Notes: generated by a model not told the origin, from the sequence alone. 64,000 bases of DNA from Guptibacillus spartinae (GCF_028610625.1 NZ_JAQQWU010000012.1:62001-126000), one strand, 5' to 3'; numbered from the stretch's first letter, positions 20,292-32,924 are shown. Made by a program: numbers and translations.

Positions 20292-20878
20292 TCTCCTACA
20301 AGTTGTTTTTCTTCATACAACTTTATTTTATCTTCAAGGGCCAAAGTACGAGAGACTTCATCCCATCCATTCAACAACATTTCTTTCCAATAAGGATCGA
20401 TCTCAAAAGACGCTTGTAATCCTTCTCCATCATTCACTTGCTGTTTCTTAAGATCAACGCTAAGTTCGTACCCATCTTTCGCTTTCTGAAAAAGTTCAGA
20501 AATGGTTTCTTGGTCAAGAGCAATAGGTAGGATCCCATTTTTCACACAATTGTTATAAAAAATATCAGCAAAGCTAGTCGCGATAATAATACGAAACCCA
20601 TAATCCAGAAGAGCCCATGGCGCATGTTCTCTTGATGACCCACACCCGAAGTTTTTTCCTGACACTAAAATAGAAGCATGTTGGTATTGCTCTTCATTCA
20701 AATTAAAATCTTCGCGTGGCTTTCCATCATCATCAAATCGCCAATTGTAAAAAAGAAACTGTCCGAAGCCTTTCCGTTCGATTCTTTTAAGAAACTGTTT
20801 CGGAATGATTTGATCTGTATCTACATTCACCTGTTCAAGGGGATAAACGATCCCTTTATATTCATTTATCGGTTCCAG
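20288..20878 (-). CDS. leuD: 3-isopropylmalate dehydratase small subunit LeuD, CTG start
   Basis: This 196-residue small subunit forms isopropylmalate isomerase with LeuC. Motifs are VNVDTDQIIPKQFLKRI, NFGCGSSREHAPWAL and the C-terminal DPYWKEML. The first ATG/GTG/TTG in frame is the GTG at 20830, which would remove conserved N-terminal residues. The frame upstream encodes EPINEYKGIVYPLEQ, like the MEP start of other LeuD proteins. That part begins with a CTG at 20878, 9 bases after AAGGAG and three codons after an in-frame TGA. I therefore infer initiation at CTG. The 3' end overlaps ilvA. Confidence 0.88.
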   Translation of the reverse strand: MEPINEYKGIVYPLEQVNVDTDQIIPKQFLKRIERKGFGQFLFYNWRFDDDGKPREDFNLNEEQYQHASILVSGKNFGCGSSREHAPWALLDYGFRIIIATSFADIFYNNCVKNGILPIALDQETISELFQKAKDGYELSVDLKKQQVNDGEGLQASFEIDPYWKEMLLNGWDEVSRTLALEDKIKLYEEKQLVGE

Positions 20879-20893
20879 GACGGTTCACTCCTT

Positions 20894-22300
20894 TTACACT
20901 ACAAGAGGTTTAATTTTTCTAGCGTCTGTAAATCGGCCTTCAATGGCAGCAGCTGCAGCCATGGCCGGGCTGACAAGATGCGTTCTAGAGCCATTTCCCT
21001 GGCGGCCTTCAAAATTACGATTCGATGTAGACGCGCAGCGCTCGCCTGGTGGAACAATATCATCATTCATCGCAAGACACATGCTACATCCTGCTTCTCG
21101 CCACTCGAATCCTGCTTCTTTAAAGATTGTGTCCAACCCTTCAGCTTCAGCAGCATCCTTCACTGATTTAGAACCAGGTACTACGAGCGCTGTTACACCT
21201 TCATGAACTTTTCGGCCCCGAACAATGTCAGCAGCTGAGCGCAAATCACTTAATCGTGAATTCGTACAGGATCCGATGAAAACATATTGAATATCGATCG
21301 TTTGAATGGGTGTACCAGGTTTAAGATCCATATAAGCGAGCGCCTGTTTGATCGCTTTTTGATCACCAGGATCTTCATAATCTTCCGGGAAAGGAACGCG
21401 AGCATAGACCGAAGATCCCATCGACGGATTCGTTCCCCAAGTTACTTGGGGTTCAATTTCGTCCGCCCCAATTTCGAGCACTTCATCATATGTTGCACCC
21501 GGGTCTGTTGCAAGTCCTTGCCATTCAGCAACGGCGCGATCAAAATCCTCAGGTACGTGTCTCTTTCCTTTTAAATAGGAAAATGTAGTTTCATCTGGAC
21601 TAATCAAACCTGCTTTTGCCCCAGCTTCGATTGACATATTACAAACGGTCATCCGCTCTTCCATTGTCATCTTTCGAATCGCTTCACCAGTGTACTCCAC
21701 AACCGCACCAGTACCTGCATTAACCCCAAATTTAGCAATAACAGCTAGTATTAAATCTTTAGCAGTCACTCCAGCACCAAGTCGACCGTTCACACGAATT
21801 TCAATTGTTTTCGGTCTTGATTGCCATAGCGTTTGCGTAGAAAGCACATGCTCTACTTCACTCGTTCCAATCCCAAATGCAAGGGCCCCAAAGGCGCCAT
21901 GTGTTGAGGTATGGCTGTCACCACAAACGATTGTTTTCCCCGGCTGTGTTAGTCCAAGCTCAGGACCAATCACGTGAACAATGCCTTGATCTGGATGATT
22001 GATATCAGCAATTTCCACACCAAACTCATGACAGTTCTCTTCAAGCTTTTCCATTTGCACTTTTGAGACAGGGTCATTAATAATATGACGAGCAATCGTT
22101 GGAACATTATGATCCATCGTCGCAAACGTTAAATCCGGTCTTCTGACACTTCGATTATTCATCCGCAGACCTTCAAAAGCCTGCGGAGAAGTCACTTCAT
22201 GAACAAGATGCAAGTCGATATATAGGAGATCCGGGCTACCTTCTTCTTTATGCACAACGTGTTTATCCCAAATCTTTTCAATAATCGTTTTCGGCTCCAC
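20894..22300 (-). CDS. leuC: 3-isopropylmalate dehydratase large subunit LeuC
   Basis: This 468-residue aconitase-family subunit binds a 4Fe-4S cluster through cysteines in [12 protein letters not shown] and GCSMC, and also carries the [14 protein letters not shown] active-site block. With LeuD it converts 2- to 3-isopropylmalate in leucine synthesis. I placed the start at the GTG at 22300, 6 bases after GAGGAGG; the ATG two codons upstream touches the site. It lies between leuB and leuD. Its cluster depends on the suf system nearby. Confidence 0.94.
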   Translation of the reverse strand: MEPKTIIEKIWDKHVVHKEEGSPDLLYIDLHLVHEVTSPQAFEGLRMNNRSVRRPDLTFATMDHNVPTIARHIINDPVSKVQMEKLEENCHEFGVEIADINHPDQGIVHVIGPELGLTQPGKTIVCGDSHTSTHGAFGALAFGIGTSEVEHVLSTQTLWQSRPKTIEIRVNGRLGAGVTAKDLILAVIAKFGVNAGTGAVVEYTGEAIRKMTMEERMTVCNMSIEAGAKAGLISPDETTFSYLKGKRHVPEDFDRAVAEWQGLATDPGATYDEVLEIGADEIEPQVTWGTNPSMGSSVYARVPFPEDYEDPGDQKAIKQALAYMDLKPGTPIQTIDIQYVFIGSCTNSRLSDLRSAADIVRGRKVHEGVTALVVPGSKSVKDAAEAEGLDTIFKEAGFEWREAGCSMCLAMNDDIVPPGERCASTSNRNFEGRQGNGSRTHLVSPAMAAAAAIEGRFTDARKIKPLVV

Positions 22301-22327
22301 ACCCATCCTCCTCTTACCTGTTTGTCA

Positions 22328-23434
22328 TTAAGCGTATGCTTCCATGATCCCGGCTGTTGCATCAGCTTCTTCCAATTGATAAATCACTTTCTTGATCATG
22401 GCATCTGTACCAAGAGCTTTTGGTGATCCATTTGCAAGATCACTCGTATAATATCCGGCATCAAGGACTTCTTTCACTGCCTTTTCGATCGACTCCGCCT
22501 CTTCGTTCATATCGAACGAATACTTCAGCATCATGGCACTTGATAAGATCATTGCAAGTGGATTCGCAATGTTTTTCCCCTCAATGTCTGGTGCTGAGCC
22601 ATGAACCGGTTCATACATCCCAAAACCGTCGCTACGAAGACTTGCAGAAGGTAGCATTCCAAGAGATCCTGTAATCATTGAGGCTTCATCACTTAAGATA
22701 TCTCCGAATAAATTCTCCGTTACAATTACATCAAAGTACGCCGGATTTTGAACCAGCTTCATTGCCGCCGCATCGACAAGCATATGCTCCACTTCAACAT
22801 CAGGATAATTCAATGCCTTTTCTTCCACAACTTCTCGCCACATTCGGCTTGATTCCAAAACGTTCGCTTTGTCGACGCTCGTTAGCTTTTTATTTCGTTT
22901 CTGAGCTGCTTCGAATCCCTGATCAATAATTCGCTCCATTTCATCCCTTGTATAATGAAGGGTGTCCACCACTTCTTTGCCATTGTTACGGCGCTCGCTT
23001 GGCGTACCGAAATACAATCCACCTGTTAATTCACGAACAATCAACATATCCACACCCTTGATCCGGTCCGCCTTAAGTGGAGATGCATCAATTAAACTGT
23101 CAAATGCTGTGACAGGACGAAGATTTGCAAACAAGCCTAACTCTTTACGAATTCCAAGAAGACCTCGTTCAGGACGAAGATGACCGGGAAGGTTTTCCCA
23201 CTTAGGCCCACCGACTGCACCAAGAAGAACCGCATCACTTTTTTTACAAGTGTTTAAGGTTTCTTCGGGTAGAGGCATCCCCTCTTGATCAATAGCTGCC
23301 CCTCCGATTCTTGCAAAGTGAAATTCAAACGTATGGCCAAATCGATCTGCCACGGCATTTAGCACTTTCATTGATCCTTCCATTACTTCTTTGCCAATTC
23401 CATCACCGGGTAATACCGCAACTTTTCTCTTCAT
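22328..23434 (-). CDS. leuB: 3-isopropylmalate dehydrogenase LeuB
   Basis: This 368-residue NAD-dependent decarboxylating dehydrogenase has the N-terminal VAVLPGDGIGKEV and C-terminal EPVHGSAPDIEGKNIANP. The substrate arginines lie around LRPERGLLGIRKELGLFANLRP. It catalyses the third leucine-specific step. ATG at 23434 is 8 bases after GGGAGG. The frame stays open 20 codons upstream into the leuA end but lacks conservation there. Confidence 0.95.
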   Translation of the reverse strand: MKRKVAVLPGDGIGKEVMEGSMKVLNAVADRFGHTFEFHFARIGGAAIDQEGMPLPEETLNTCKKSDAVLLGAVGGPKWENLPGHLRPERGLLGIRKELGLFANLRPVTAFDSLIDASPLKADRIKGVDMLIVRELTGGLYFGTPSERRNNGKEVVDTLHYTRDEMERIIDQGFEAAQKRNKKLTSVDKANVLESSRMWREVVEEKALNYPDVEVEHMLVDAAAMKLVQNPAYFDVIVTENLFGDILSDEASMITGSLGMLPSASLRSDGFGMYEPVHGSAPDIEGKNIANPLAMILSSAMMLKYSFDMNEEAESIEKAVKEVLDAGYYTSDLANGSPKALGTDAMIKKVIYQLEEADATAGIMEAYA

Positions 23435-23450
23435 CCTTCTAACCTCCCTG

Positions 23451-26010
<2,560 letters not shown>

Positions 26011-26038
26011 TCATCCCTTCATCATTAGGTATATTTTT

Positions 26039-26560
26039 TTAATTTAAGATGGAATACTGCTTCAAATCTGTTACAGATTTTTGACTTCCTCGAGGGAATG
26101 CTGTGATCCCCGTTCGAACCATTTCCTTAATGCCATATGGCCTAAGAAGATCTAAAATCGCTTCGATCTTATCGGAATTGCCCGTTACCTGAACTGTGAT
26201 GCTTTCACGACTTACATCAATGATGGAAGCGCGAAACGGTTCTATAATTCCGGAGATTTCGCTTCTTATTTGAGCGTTACTGATGACCTTAATTAACGCT
26301 AACTCACGAACAACAATAGCCTGATCTGTTATATCCGTTACTTTCAACACATCGATTTGCTTGTTGAGCTGTTTGATGAGCTGCTCAATTTTGGCATTAT
26401 CATCGACATTAACGACAAAGGTCATTTTCGAAACCCCTTCTTTTTCGGTATGACCAACCGTGATGCTTTCAATGTTAAATTGCCGTTTTGTCATGAGGCC
26501 GGTGATGCGATTTAACACCCCACTTTGGTTAATGACCGTTGCGGTTACAATTCGTTTCAT
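26039..26560 (-). CDS. ilvH: Acetolactate synthase small (regulatory) subunit
   Basis: This 173-residue regulatory subunit has an N-terminal ACT domain ([25 protein letters not shown]) that binds valine for feedback inhibition of the IlvB catalytic subunit. Its ATG at 26560 overlaps the ilvB TGA (ATGA), so the two subunits are translationally coupled. GGGGTGA precedes the start. A longer frame inside ilvB is not coding. Confidence 0.94.
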   Translation of the reverse strand: MKRIVTATVINQSGVLNRITGLMTKRQFNIESITVGHTEKEGVSKMTFVVNVDDNAKIEQLIKQLNKQIDVLKVTDITDQAIVVRELALIKVISNAQIRSEISGIIEPFRASIIDVSRESITVQVTGNSDKIEAILDLLRPYGIKEMVRTGITAFPRGSQKSVTDLKQYSILN

Positions 26561-28272
26561 GGTTTCACCCCAATCATCTGATGCAGCCCTTTTCCAGGGG
26601 CAATCATTGGATAGACATTTTCCTTTCCACTTACGCGACAATCAATTAAGACCGGATCGCGATGAGAAAAAGCTTCTTCAAAAACGGCTTTCGCTTCTTC
26701 TTCATTCGTTACTTTATATGATTGGATCCCATATGCTTCACCTAATTTAACAAAGTCAGGCTGTACAGGGATGAGCGACTGAGAATAGCGTTCTTCATAA
26801 AATGCTTCCTGCCACTGTCTCACCATTCCAAGTGTCTGGTTATTCATTATGACAACTTTCACAGGTAGATTTAGTTCTTGAAGAGTGGAAAGCTCTTGTA
26901 ACGTCATTTGGAATCCACCATCACCTGTTAGCGAAACAACTGTTTGCTCCGGAAAAGCAAGCTGTGCTCCGATCGCAGAAGGGAAGCCAAATCCCATAGT
27001 GCCAAGCCCTCCAGATGTGACCCATCGATTCGCATCCGCAAATGCATAATATTGGGCCGCCCACATTTGGTGTTGACCCACATCGGTCGTAATAATCGCA
27101 TCACCTTTCGTATATTCGTGTACGAGTTCTACGACGCGCTGCGGAAGAAATTCACTCGTTGATACCTTCTTCCAAAGTGGGAAATTTTCACTATTTTGCG
27201 TTAACTTCTGACGCCAATCATCTGTTTCTGGACTTGAAGATTCAATTTCTAAAAGCTTCTTCAGCGCTTCTCTTGCATCCGATACGATTGGGATTTGCGT
27301 TGGTACGTTTTTCCCAATTTCAGCAGGATCAACATCGATATGAGCAACTGTTGCATGGATGGCAAAATGATCAAGATTACCAGTTAATCGATCATCGAAT
27401 CGGGCGCCAATGCTAATTAACAAGTCACATTCATAAAGGGCCATGTTCGCTGTGTACGTTCCATGCATGCCTCCCATCCCCAGAAATAGCGGATGATTCC
27501 CTGGATAGCTGCCAAGACCAAGCAGTGTATTAATGACTGGGATGCTATGTTTCTCAGAAAAAGCAACGAGTTCTTTTCCTGCATTCGCATGGAGGACACC
27601 AGCTCCGGCTAAGATCACCGGTTTCTTCGCTGAACCAACCGCATCTCCTAATTTCTTAATCTGCAAGATGTTGGGTGAAAAGGTTGGCTGATAGCCTGGT
27701 AAATGAATGGTAGAATCATAGTCGGGTGAAATGGTTTTGTTTGCCACATCCTTAGGGATATCAACGAGAACGGGACCGGGACGTCCCGTTGTTGCAATAT
27801 GGAACGCTTCTTTAATGATCCTTGGTAAGTCCTGAACATCACGTACCTGGTAATTATGTTTGGTGATTGGTGCAGTGATGCCCATAATATCCGCTTCTTG
27901 GAAAGCATCTGTTCCGATCACCGTACTCGCCACCTGCCCTGTGAAGATCACAAGTGGAAGGGAGTCCATCATGGCGTCTGTAATCCCAGTTACAAGATTA
28001 GTAGCACCAGGACCAGATGTTGCAATGACAACGCCTGGCTTCCCGCTCACTCTTGCATATCCTTCAGCCGCATGAATTGAGCCTTGTTCATGCTTTGAAA
28101 GAACGTGCTTAATCGGTGATCGATAGAGAGCATCATAGATTGGTAGGACTGCCCCTCCTGGATATCCGAAGAGCACTTCCACATTTTCTTTTTTTAAAGA
28201 ATGGATTAATACATCTGCCCCGGTCATTTCCGCTGTTACCGCTTCGGCTTCTGGTTTTGCCTTCGCCCGCAT
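26557..28272 (-). CDS. ilvB: Acetolactate synthase large subunit IlvB
   Basis: This 571-residue TPP enzyme makes acetolactate and acetohydroxybutyrate, the first common step of branched-chain synthesis. The N-terminal [15 protein letters not shown] with catalytic Glu in [17 protein letters not shown] is present, and the C-terminal TPP-Mg motif is [15 protein letters not shown]. The start at 28272 is 8 bases after GGAGG; earlier in-frame starts lie on the site. It is the first gene after the T-box leader. Confidence 0.95.
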   Translation of the reverse strand: MRAKAKPEAEAVTAEMTGADVLIHSLKKENVEVLFGYPGGAVLPIYDALYRSPIKHVLSKHEQGSIHAAEGYARVSGKPGVVIATSGPGATNLVTGITDAMMDSLPLVIFTGQVASTVIGTDAFQEADIMGITAPITKHNYQVRDVQDLPRIIKEAFHIATTGRPGPVLVDIPKDVANKTISPDYDSTIHLPGYQPTFSPNILQIKKLGDAVGSAKKPVILAGAGVLHANAGKELVAFSEKHSIPVINTLLGLGSYPGNHPLFLGMGGMHGTYTANMALYECDLLISIGARFDDRLTGNLDHFAIHATVAHIDVDPAEIGKNVPTQIPIVSDAREALKKLLEIESSSPETDDWRQKLTQNSENFPLWKKVSTSEFLPQRVVELVHEYTKGDAIITTDVGQHQMWAAQYYAFADANRWVTSGGLGTMGFGFPSAIGAQLAFPEQTVVSLTGDGGFQMTLQELSTLQELNLPVKVVIMNNQTLGMVRQWQEAFYEERYSQSLIPVQPDFVKLGEAYGIQSYKVTNEEEAKAVFEEAFSHRDPVLIDCRVSGKENVYPMIAPGKGLHQMIGVKP

Positions 28273-28336
28273 ATTCATACCCTCCAATGCTTATTTGCCC
28301 GCTTCCGCCTTATCGGTGAAGCGTTACTAACTATTA

Positions 28337-28612
28337 ATAAAAAAAAGCCTTCTCATCCCTACGCCGCTTTTTACGGTCCATAGGGGCGAAAAGACTTCAC
28401 GGTACCACCCTACTTTTGCGACAAATCATTGCCGCCTCATGAGCAAATTGCTCGTTTTGATAACAAGTGTTTTAAAACACTCGGTTGATCCTATGTTACT
28501 AAGTTCAGATCAACACTCAGAGGTGATGTCGATACAGGGGATAATACCGGCTTCCACCACTACCGGCTCTCTGGTCATTACCAAATCCTGTTTCTTTTGC
28601 CTCGTCATCGAT
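28337..28612 (-). ncRNA. T-box leader of the ilvBHC-leuABCD-ilvA operon, isoleucine-type specifier
   Basis: The minus strand shows the T-box motif AGGGTGGTACCGTG (about 28398-28411), stem I with AAAGAAACAGG, AGAGAGCCGG and GGAAGCCGG, and a terminator at 28337-28398. In the specifier loop, between CCTGT and ACCTC, the triplet before the conserved A is ATC (28525-28527). That reads as an isoleucine codon. Uncharged tRNA-Ile would then promote readthrough into ilvB. Confidence 0.88.
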
Positions 28613-28628
28613 TATAAATATTTACTTT

Positions 28629-29534
28629 TTATCCCGCTTGAACATCACGTTTTGAAGAATAGACGGAGACCCCATCAACTGTGACAATGTCTCTAAATGC
28701 TCCAAGCAGATCGTTCGTTGTTTTCCCTGGCTTACCTTCTCCAATTTCACGACCGTCTACTTTCACAACAGCAATCACTTCTGCCGCTGTACCGGTTAAA
28801 AAGACTTCATCTGCTACGTACACATCATGACGTGTAAACGTTTCTTCACGCATGTCATACCCTTTTTGTCTTGCAAGTTCCATGATGGCATTTCGCGTAA
28901 TACCCTCTAAAGCTCCAACATACCCCGGTGGTGTTTTAATCACGTTACCTTTCACGATAAATATATTATCTGCCGAACCTTCAGCCACATAACCTTGATC
29001 ATTTAACATCAATGCTTCGCTAACGCCGGCTAAATTGGCTTCGATTTTGACAAGAATGTTATTTAAGTAATTTAACGACTTTACCTTCGGACTTAATACA
29101 TCCGAGCGGTTCCGTCTGCTCGCTACTGTGACAATTTCAATTCCTGTTTCATATAATCGCTTAGGGAACAAGGCCAGTGATTCTGCAATAACGATCACTT
29201 GTGGTTCCTTGCATGTAAATGGATCAAGCCCAAGATTTCCAACACCGCGTGAGACAACGATTCGAATGTAGGCATCCTGTAGGTTGTTTTTTTTCAGCGT
29301 CTGCACAATAATGTCGGTCATTTCCTCCATTGTGTGCGAAATTTTTAACATAATTGAATGAGCTGAATCATAGAGGCGCTGAAGATGATGTTCTAATCTG
29401 AAGACATTCCCATCATACATGCGAATTCCTTCGAACACCCCGTCGCCATAGAGGAAACCATGATCGTATACCGATACTTTGGCATCTTCTTTCTTCACAA
29501 ATTCTCCGTTAAGGTAGATCCACTGTTCACTCAC
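28629..29534 (-). CDS. ilvE: Branched-chain amino acid aminotransferase IlvE
   Basis: This 301-residue class-IV PLP aminotransferase has YDHGFLYGDGVFEGIR at the N terminus and the PLP lysine in SPKVKSLNYLNNI. It makes the last transamination to Ile, Leu and Val. I chose the GTG at 29534, 8 bases after AAAGGAG; the GTG three codons earlier lies in that site. It sits upstream of the T-box leader and has its own promoter with cre sites further upstream. Readthrough into the ilv-leu operon is possible. Confidence 0.92.
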   Translation of the reverse strand: MSEQWIYLNGEFVKKEDAKVSVYDHGFLYGDGVFEGIRMYDGNVFRLEHHLQRLYDSAHSIMLKISHTMEEMTDIIVQTLKKNNLQDAYIRIVVSRGVGNLGLDPFTCKEPQVIVIAESLALFPKRLYETGIEIVTVASRRNRSDVLSPKVKSLNYLNNILVKIEANLAGVSEALMLNDQGYVAEGSADNIFIVKGNVIKTPPGYVGALEGITRNAIMELARQKGYDMREETFTRHDVYVADEVFLTGTAAEVIAVVKVDGREIGEGKPGKTTNDLLGAFRDIVTVDGVSVYSSKRDVQAG

Positions 29535-29669
29535 CTTGTTCACTCCTTTCTGTTTGTTAATTAGACGCAGTAAAGCGTTAGTGTCTAATGATAGGCCTAT
29601 GAAGTTTAAAGGCCTTGTTATCGTTTGTGTTTGAGTTATTTGAATACTTTGTTTGTTTAATTGAGGATT

Positions 29670-29698
29670 ATATTACGCCGGTTTGGACGTAAGGTCAA
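29670..29698 (-). promoter_or_regulatory. Promoter of ilvE
   Basis: TTGACC (29693-29698) and TAATAT (29670-29675) on the minus strand are separated by 17 bases. The leader to the start is about 130 bases. Confidence 0.6.
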
Positions 29699-29744
29699 CA
29701 CCTAAAAACAAAGTTTTTTGATAATTATGATATATCAGTTTATT

Positions 29745-29758
29745 TGTAAACGCTTACA
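29745..29758 (-). promoter_or_regulatory. Catabolite-response element (cre), CcpA site
   Basis: TGTAAACGCTTACA matches the cre consensus TGNAANCGNTNNCA at every fixed position. It is centred near -88 relative to the ilvE promoter, upstream of the -35 box, the position of activating cre sites. A second, one-mismatch copy lies at 29811-29824. Confidence 0.7.
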
Positions 29759-29810
29759 CTCCTACTATGCGTGAGATTTGGTCACACGAAATTTTTTATT
29801 GTAAATTTGT

Positions 29811-29824
29811 TAAAAGCGCTTACA
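29811..29824 (-). promoter_or_regulatory. Second cre-like site
   Basis: TAAAAGCGCTTACA differs from the cre consensus at one fixed base (A for G at position 2). It lies 66 bases further upstream of ilvE. The rest of 29830-30210 shows no gene that I can support. Confidence 0.45.
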
Positions 29825-30210
29825 CATTGTTGATTCGTTAAAGAGACATTGTGTCGATTGTTTCCATACCTTTGAGTATCCCTTTACATCTGACACTCGT
29901 CCACTCATTTCTAGCTGGCTTGTAACGCTTGCATAATTATTTACTCGTTGTAAATACATGGCTTCAATCATTTCACGGAATTATGCTGGAGCCATTGTAG
30001 AAATCGATCCATTTAATCATGTTTCCATAGAAGGTACGAGCATTACTTCCACTCTATTTGTAATTCTATCTTTTCTTTTTATAGTGATGTAGTAATATCG
30101 TTTATTTATGAGAGAGTATATTTATCTAAATTCATTATTAAAATTGCATATTCGCTAGCGGCACGTGGATTTACAGATGTCGTGTAATAGGCAAACGTTA
30201 TTTGAACAAT

Positions 30211-30251
30211 AGAAAAAGCCCTCTTCAAAATAAATAAGAAAAGGGCTTTTC
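30211..30251 (-). terminator. Terminator of metX-metY
   Basis: A stem pairing AAAAGCCCTTTTC with GAAGAGGGCTTTTT across an A/T loop lies just after the metY stop codon on the minus strand. Confidence 0.82.
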
Positions 30252-30262
30252 ACAAATCTTCT

Positions 30263-31561
30263 TTATACGCTAGCTTCCACTTTTGCTTTTGCGATTGCTT
30301 GATCTAAATCATCAATCAAATCATCTATGTGTTCAATTCCGACAGAGAGTCGAATCAAATCGTCTCGTACACCTGAGGCCACCAACTCGTCAGCACTTAA
30401 CTGTTGATGGGTGGTGCTTGCCGGATGGATAATCAAGCTTTTTGCATCTCCAACATTTGCAACGTGCGACCACAGATTAACGGCATTAATGATGCCTGCC
30501 CCTGTTTCACGCCCCCCCTTAATGCCAAAAACAACTACTGCTCCGGCTCCTTTCGGAAGATAGTGAGGAACAAGTTGATTGGATGGATGATTCTCCTCTT
30601 CTGGATAGCTAACCCACTCGACGTTTGGATTGTCTTTTAGATATGAGACGATCTTTCGTGTGTTGACGATATGCTCTTTCATGCGAACGTGAAGCGTTTC
30701 AACACCAAGAGCAATCTGAAATGCATTAAATGGACTTAACGCAGCACCTGTATCTCTTAGCAGTTGCACCCGAGCTTTCACAATGTAAGCTGCTTCTGGA
30801 AGAGCTTCCGCGAACACAATACCGTGATACGTATGATCTGGTTCAGTAAAACCAGGGAATTTAGGTGAGTTCCAATCAAATTTCCCACCATCAACGATGA
30901 TTCCTCCCATCGTTGAGCCATTACCGCCAAGCCATTTCGTAGCAGAATGAACAACAATATCCGCTCCATGTTCAAGTGGTCGGCATAGATAAGGAGTTGC
31001 AAAAGTATTATCAATGATTAGAGGGATGCCTGCCTCATGGGCAATTTCAGCAACTTTCTCAATATCCAGCACATGAAGCCCTGGGTTTCCAATCGTCTCT
31101 GCAAATATAGCTTTCGTGTTTGGCGTAATAGCAGATTTAAATGAGTCAACATTTTCAGGATCGACAAAGTTCGTTTTAATACCGTATTTCGGCAGCGTTG
31201 CTGAAAACAGATTGTACGTGCCACCGTACAAAGTAGAAGCTGACACGATTTCGTCTCCACTGTTAGCAACATTTAAAATCGCTGTAGTGATTGCTGCCAT
31301 TCCACTTGATAAGGCTAGCGCTCCTATACCACCTTCAAGCTGAGCAATTCGTTCTTCAAGTGTACCGACTGTTGGGTTTCCAATTCGTGAATAGATGAAT
31401 CCTTCTTCTTTTAAAGCAAATAAATCGGCTGCATGGTCTGTATTGTTAAATCGATAAGCGTTGGATTGATAGATTGGCAATGCTCTAGCGCCCGTAACTG
31501 GATCAGCTTGTAACCCTCCGTGAATACCAATTGTCTCTAGATTATATTTTTTTTCTGCCAT
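30263..31561 (-). CDS. metY: O-acetylhomoserine aminocarboxypropyltransferase (sulfhydrylase) MetY
   Basis: This 432-residue PLP enzyme of the Cys/Met metabolism family makes homocysteine from O-acetylhomoserine and sulfide. Features are TIGIHGGLQADPVTGARALP at the N terminus, SSGMAAITTAIL, and the PLP lysine in VVHSATKWLGGNG. The length suits the MetY class, longer than cystathionine synthases. It follows metX by one base and belongs to the same SAM-I controlled unit. Confidence 0.93.
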   Translation of the reverse strand: MAEKKYNLETIGIHGGLQADPVTGARALPIYQSNAYRFNNTDHAADLFALKEEGFIYSRIGNPTVGTLEERIAQLEGGIGALALSSGMAAITTAILNVANSGDEIVSASTLYGGTYNLFSATLPKYGIKTNFVDPENVDSFKSAITPNTKAIFAETIGNPGLHVLDIEKVAEIAHEAGIPLIIDNTFATPYLCRPLEHGADIVVHSATKWLGGNGSTMGGIIVDGGKFDWNSPKFPGFTEPDHTYHGIVFAEALPEAAYIVKARVQLLRDTGAALSPFNAFQIALGVETLHVRMKEHIVNTRKIVSYLKDNPNVEWVSYPEEENHPSNQLVPHYLPKGAGAVVVFGIKGGRETGAGIINAVNLWSHVANVGDAKSLIIHPASTTHQQLSADELVASGVRDDLIRLSVGIEHIDDLIDDLDQAIAKAKVEASV

Positions 31562-31562
31562 T

Positions 31563-32651
31563 TCACTTCACTCCTTCGATTTTGTTTGTTATTAAGATTT
31601 TTTCCTTTATATGAGGTCCCCATTTCTCAAACTCAACAAGAAACCCATCATGACCAAATTTTGTATCCACAAGGTAAAATTGAGAGGAGGAACCGTGGTA
31701 GAAAAGTTTCTCTAATTCCTCTGGGGGATAGATCAAATCCCCTTTAAATCCAATTGCAAGAACGTTTGCTTTCATTCTTTTATTGACGAAATTAAGATCG
31801 CCTCGACCTTCGCTAATATCGTGGTTATCCATTGCTTTTAGCAAATACAGATAGCTATTCGCATCAAACCGGCCGACAAGTTTATTTCCTTGATAATGAA
31901 GGTAGGACTCAACGTTGTACTTTGGTTCCTTATGATTCTCATGTGAAGCACCTTTACGACTTCGACCAAATTTTTCGTGGAACATTTCATCTGTTCGATA
32001 AGAGATCATTCCAATCATTCTTGCGGTTGCTAGACCAGATGTTGGTGTATGATCGCTACTGTAATAACCCTCCTCCCAGTTTGGGTCATTCGTAATCGCA
32101 TAGCGAGAAATAGCATTATAAGCAATTCCATAGGCATTAAGAGTTGGTGTAACGGCAAGTGGAATAAGATGAGTCATCCAATCCGGATAGAGCAGTCCCC
32201 ATTCAAGCACCTGCATCCCCCCAAGAGATCCTCCAATGACAGCATGAAGTTGGTGAATGCCTAGTTTCTCAAGCGCTTTTTTCTGTGAGTGCACCATATC
32301 TCTTACAGAGACAAACGGAAAATCAGCTTGATAGCGTCTTTTCGTGACCGGATTAATTGATTGTGGTCCTGTTGAACCGTTACATCCTCCGAGAACATTA
32401 AACGTAATTACTTGAAAAGCAGCCGTATCGATATAACTCCCGCTTCCGACTAACCCTTTCCACCAACCTTCTTCCTCATGCCCAACTGTATACTGATTTC
32501 CTGTTAAAGCATGGCAGACTAGAATAACCGGTGCATCACGTGGGCCAACACGTTCATAGGCAAGTTTAACGTCATGAAGGTCATTGCCTGATTCGAGCGT
32601 TAACGAACCAATCGATACAGTCTGATCTTCGTATCTCGTCTCTCTAACCAA
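31563..32651 (-). CDS. metX: Homoserine O-acetyltransferase MetX
   Basis: This 362-residue alpha/beta-hydrolase-fold acyltransferase has the nucleophile elbow GGSLGGMQVLEWG and a C-terminal catalytic Asp/His (GFKGDLIYPPEE and TKFGHDGFLVEFEKW). It acylates homoserine, supplying the MetY substrate. The start is TTG at 32651, after AAAGGAG and AGAGG. A frame open to 32744 would encode the riboswitch terminator stem and is not coding. The acyl donor (acetyl or succinyl) is assigned by family naming, not by sequence proof. Confidence 0.91.
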   Translation of the reverse strand: MVRETRYEDQTVSIGSLTLESGNDLHDVKLAYERVGPRDAPVILVCHALTGNQYTVGHEEEGWWKGLVGSGSYIDTAAFQVITFNVLGGCNGSTGPQSINPVTKRRYQADFPFVSVRDMVHSQKKALEKLGIHQLHAVIGGSLGGMQVLEWGLLYPDWMTHLIPLAVTPTLNAYGIAYNAISRYAITNDPNWEEGYYSSDHTPTSGLATARMIGMISYRTDEMFHEKFGRSRKGASHENHKEPKYNVESYLHYQGNKLVGRFDANSYLYLLKAMDNHDISEGRGDLNFVNKRMKANVLAIGFKGDLIYPPEELEKLFYHGSSSQFYLVDTKFGHDGFLVEFEKWGPHIKEKILITNKIEGVK

Positions 32652-32702
32652 TCCCTTACCTCTCCTTTCAAACATTCCAAGCTTACTGCATTTCTTTTGC
32701 CT

Positions 32703-32863
32703 AATATAAAAAGCCTCTCTGAAAGACAGAGAGGCTTGATTCATTCATCAGCTTCGCTTATCTTCCAGGATTTCTCCTGCAGGATTTGGCACCTTTTCAA
32801 ACCAACAATGGTTTGACGGTTGCCGGGCTTCATAGGGCCAGTCCCTCCGCCTCTCTAGATAAG
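32703..32863 (-). ncRNA. SAM-I riboswitch (S-box) of metX-metY
   Basis: The minus strand has the S-box core AGAGAGGCGGAGGGACTGG, CCCTATGAAGCCCGGCAACC and AAAGGTGCCAAATCC. P1 closes with CTTATCT / AGATAAG. The terminator stem AAGCCTCTCTG (32711-32721 with 32727-32737) and T run follow. Its core is nearly identical to the metNPQ leader. Confidence 0.95.
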
Positions 32864-32895
32864 TATGACTATTTCATTTTTAATTAATTGTGTTT

Positions 32896-32924
32896 ATTTT
32901 AGCAAGGTGGCGTATTAGTGTCAA
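32896..32924 (-). promoter_or_regulatory. Sigma-A promoter of metX-metY
   Basis: TTGACA (32919-32924) and TAAAAT (32896-32901) on the minus strand with 17 bases between them, upstream of the SAM-I leader. Confidence 0.8.

Noticed and set aside
29958-30092. 44-codon ORF between ilvE and metY
   Set aside because: It has a hydrophobic end but no ribosome-binding site and no terminator, and I see no conservation evidence.
32652-32744. N-terminal extension of metX
   Set aside because: This part of the open frame is the stem of the SAM-I riboswitch terminator. The conserved protein begins later, after a good ribosome-binding site.
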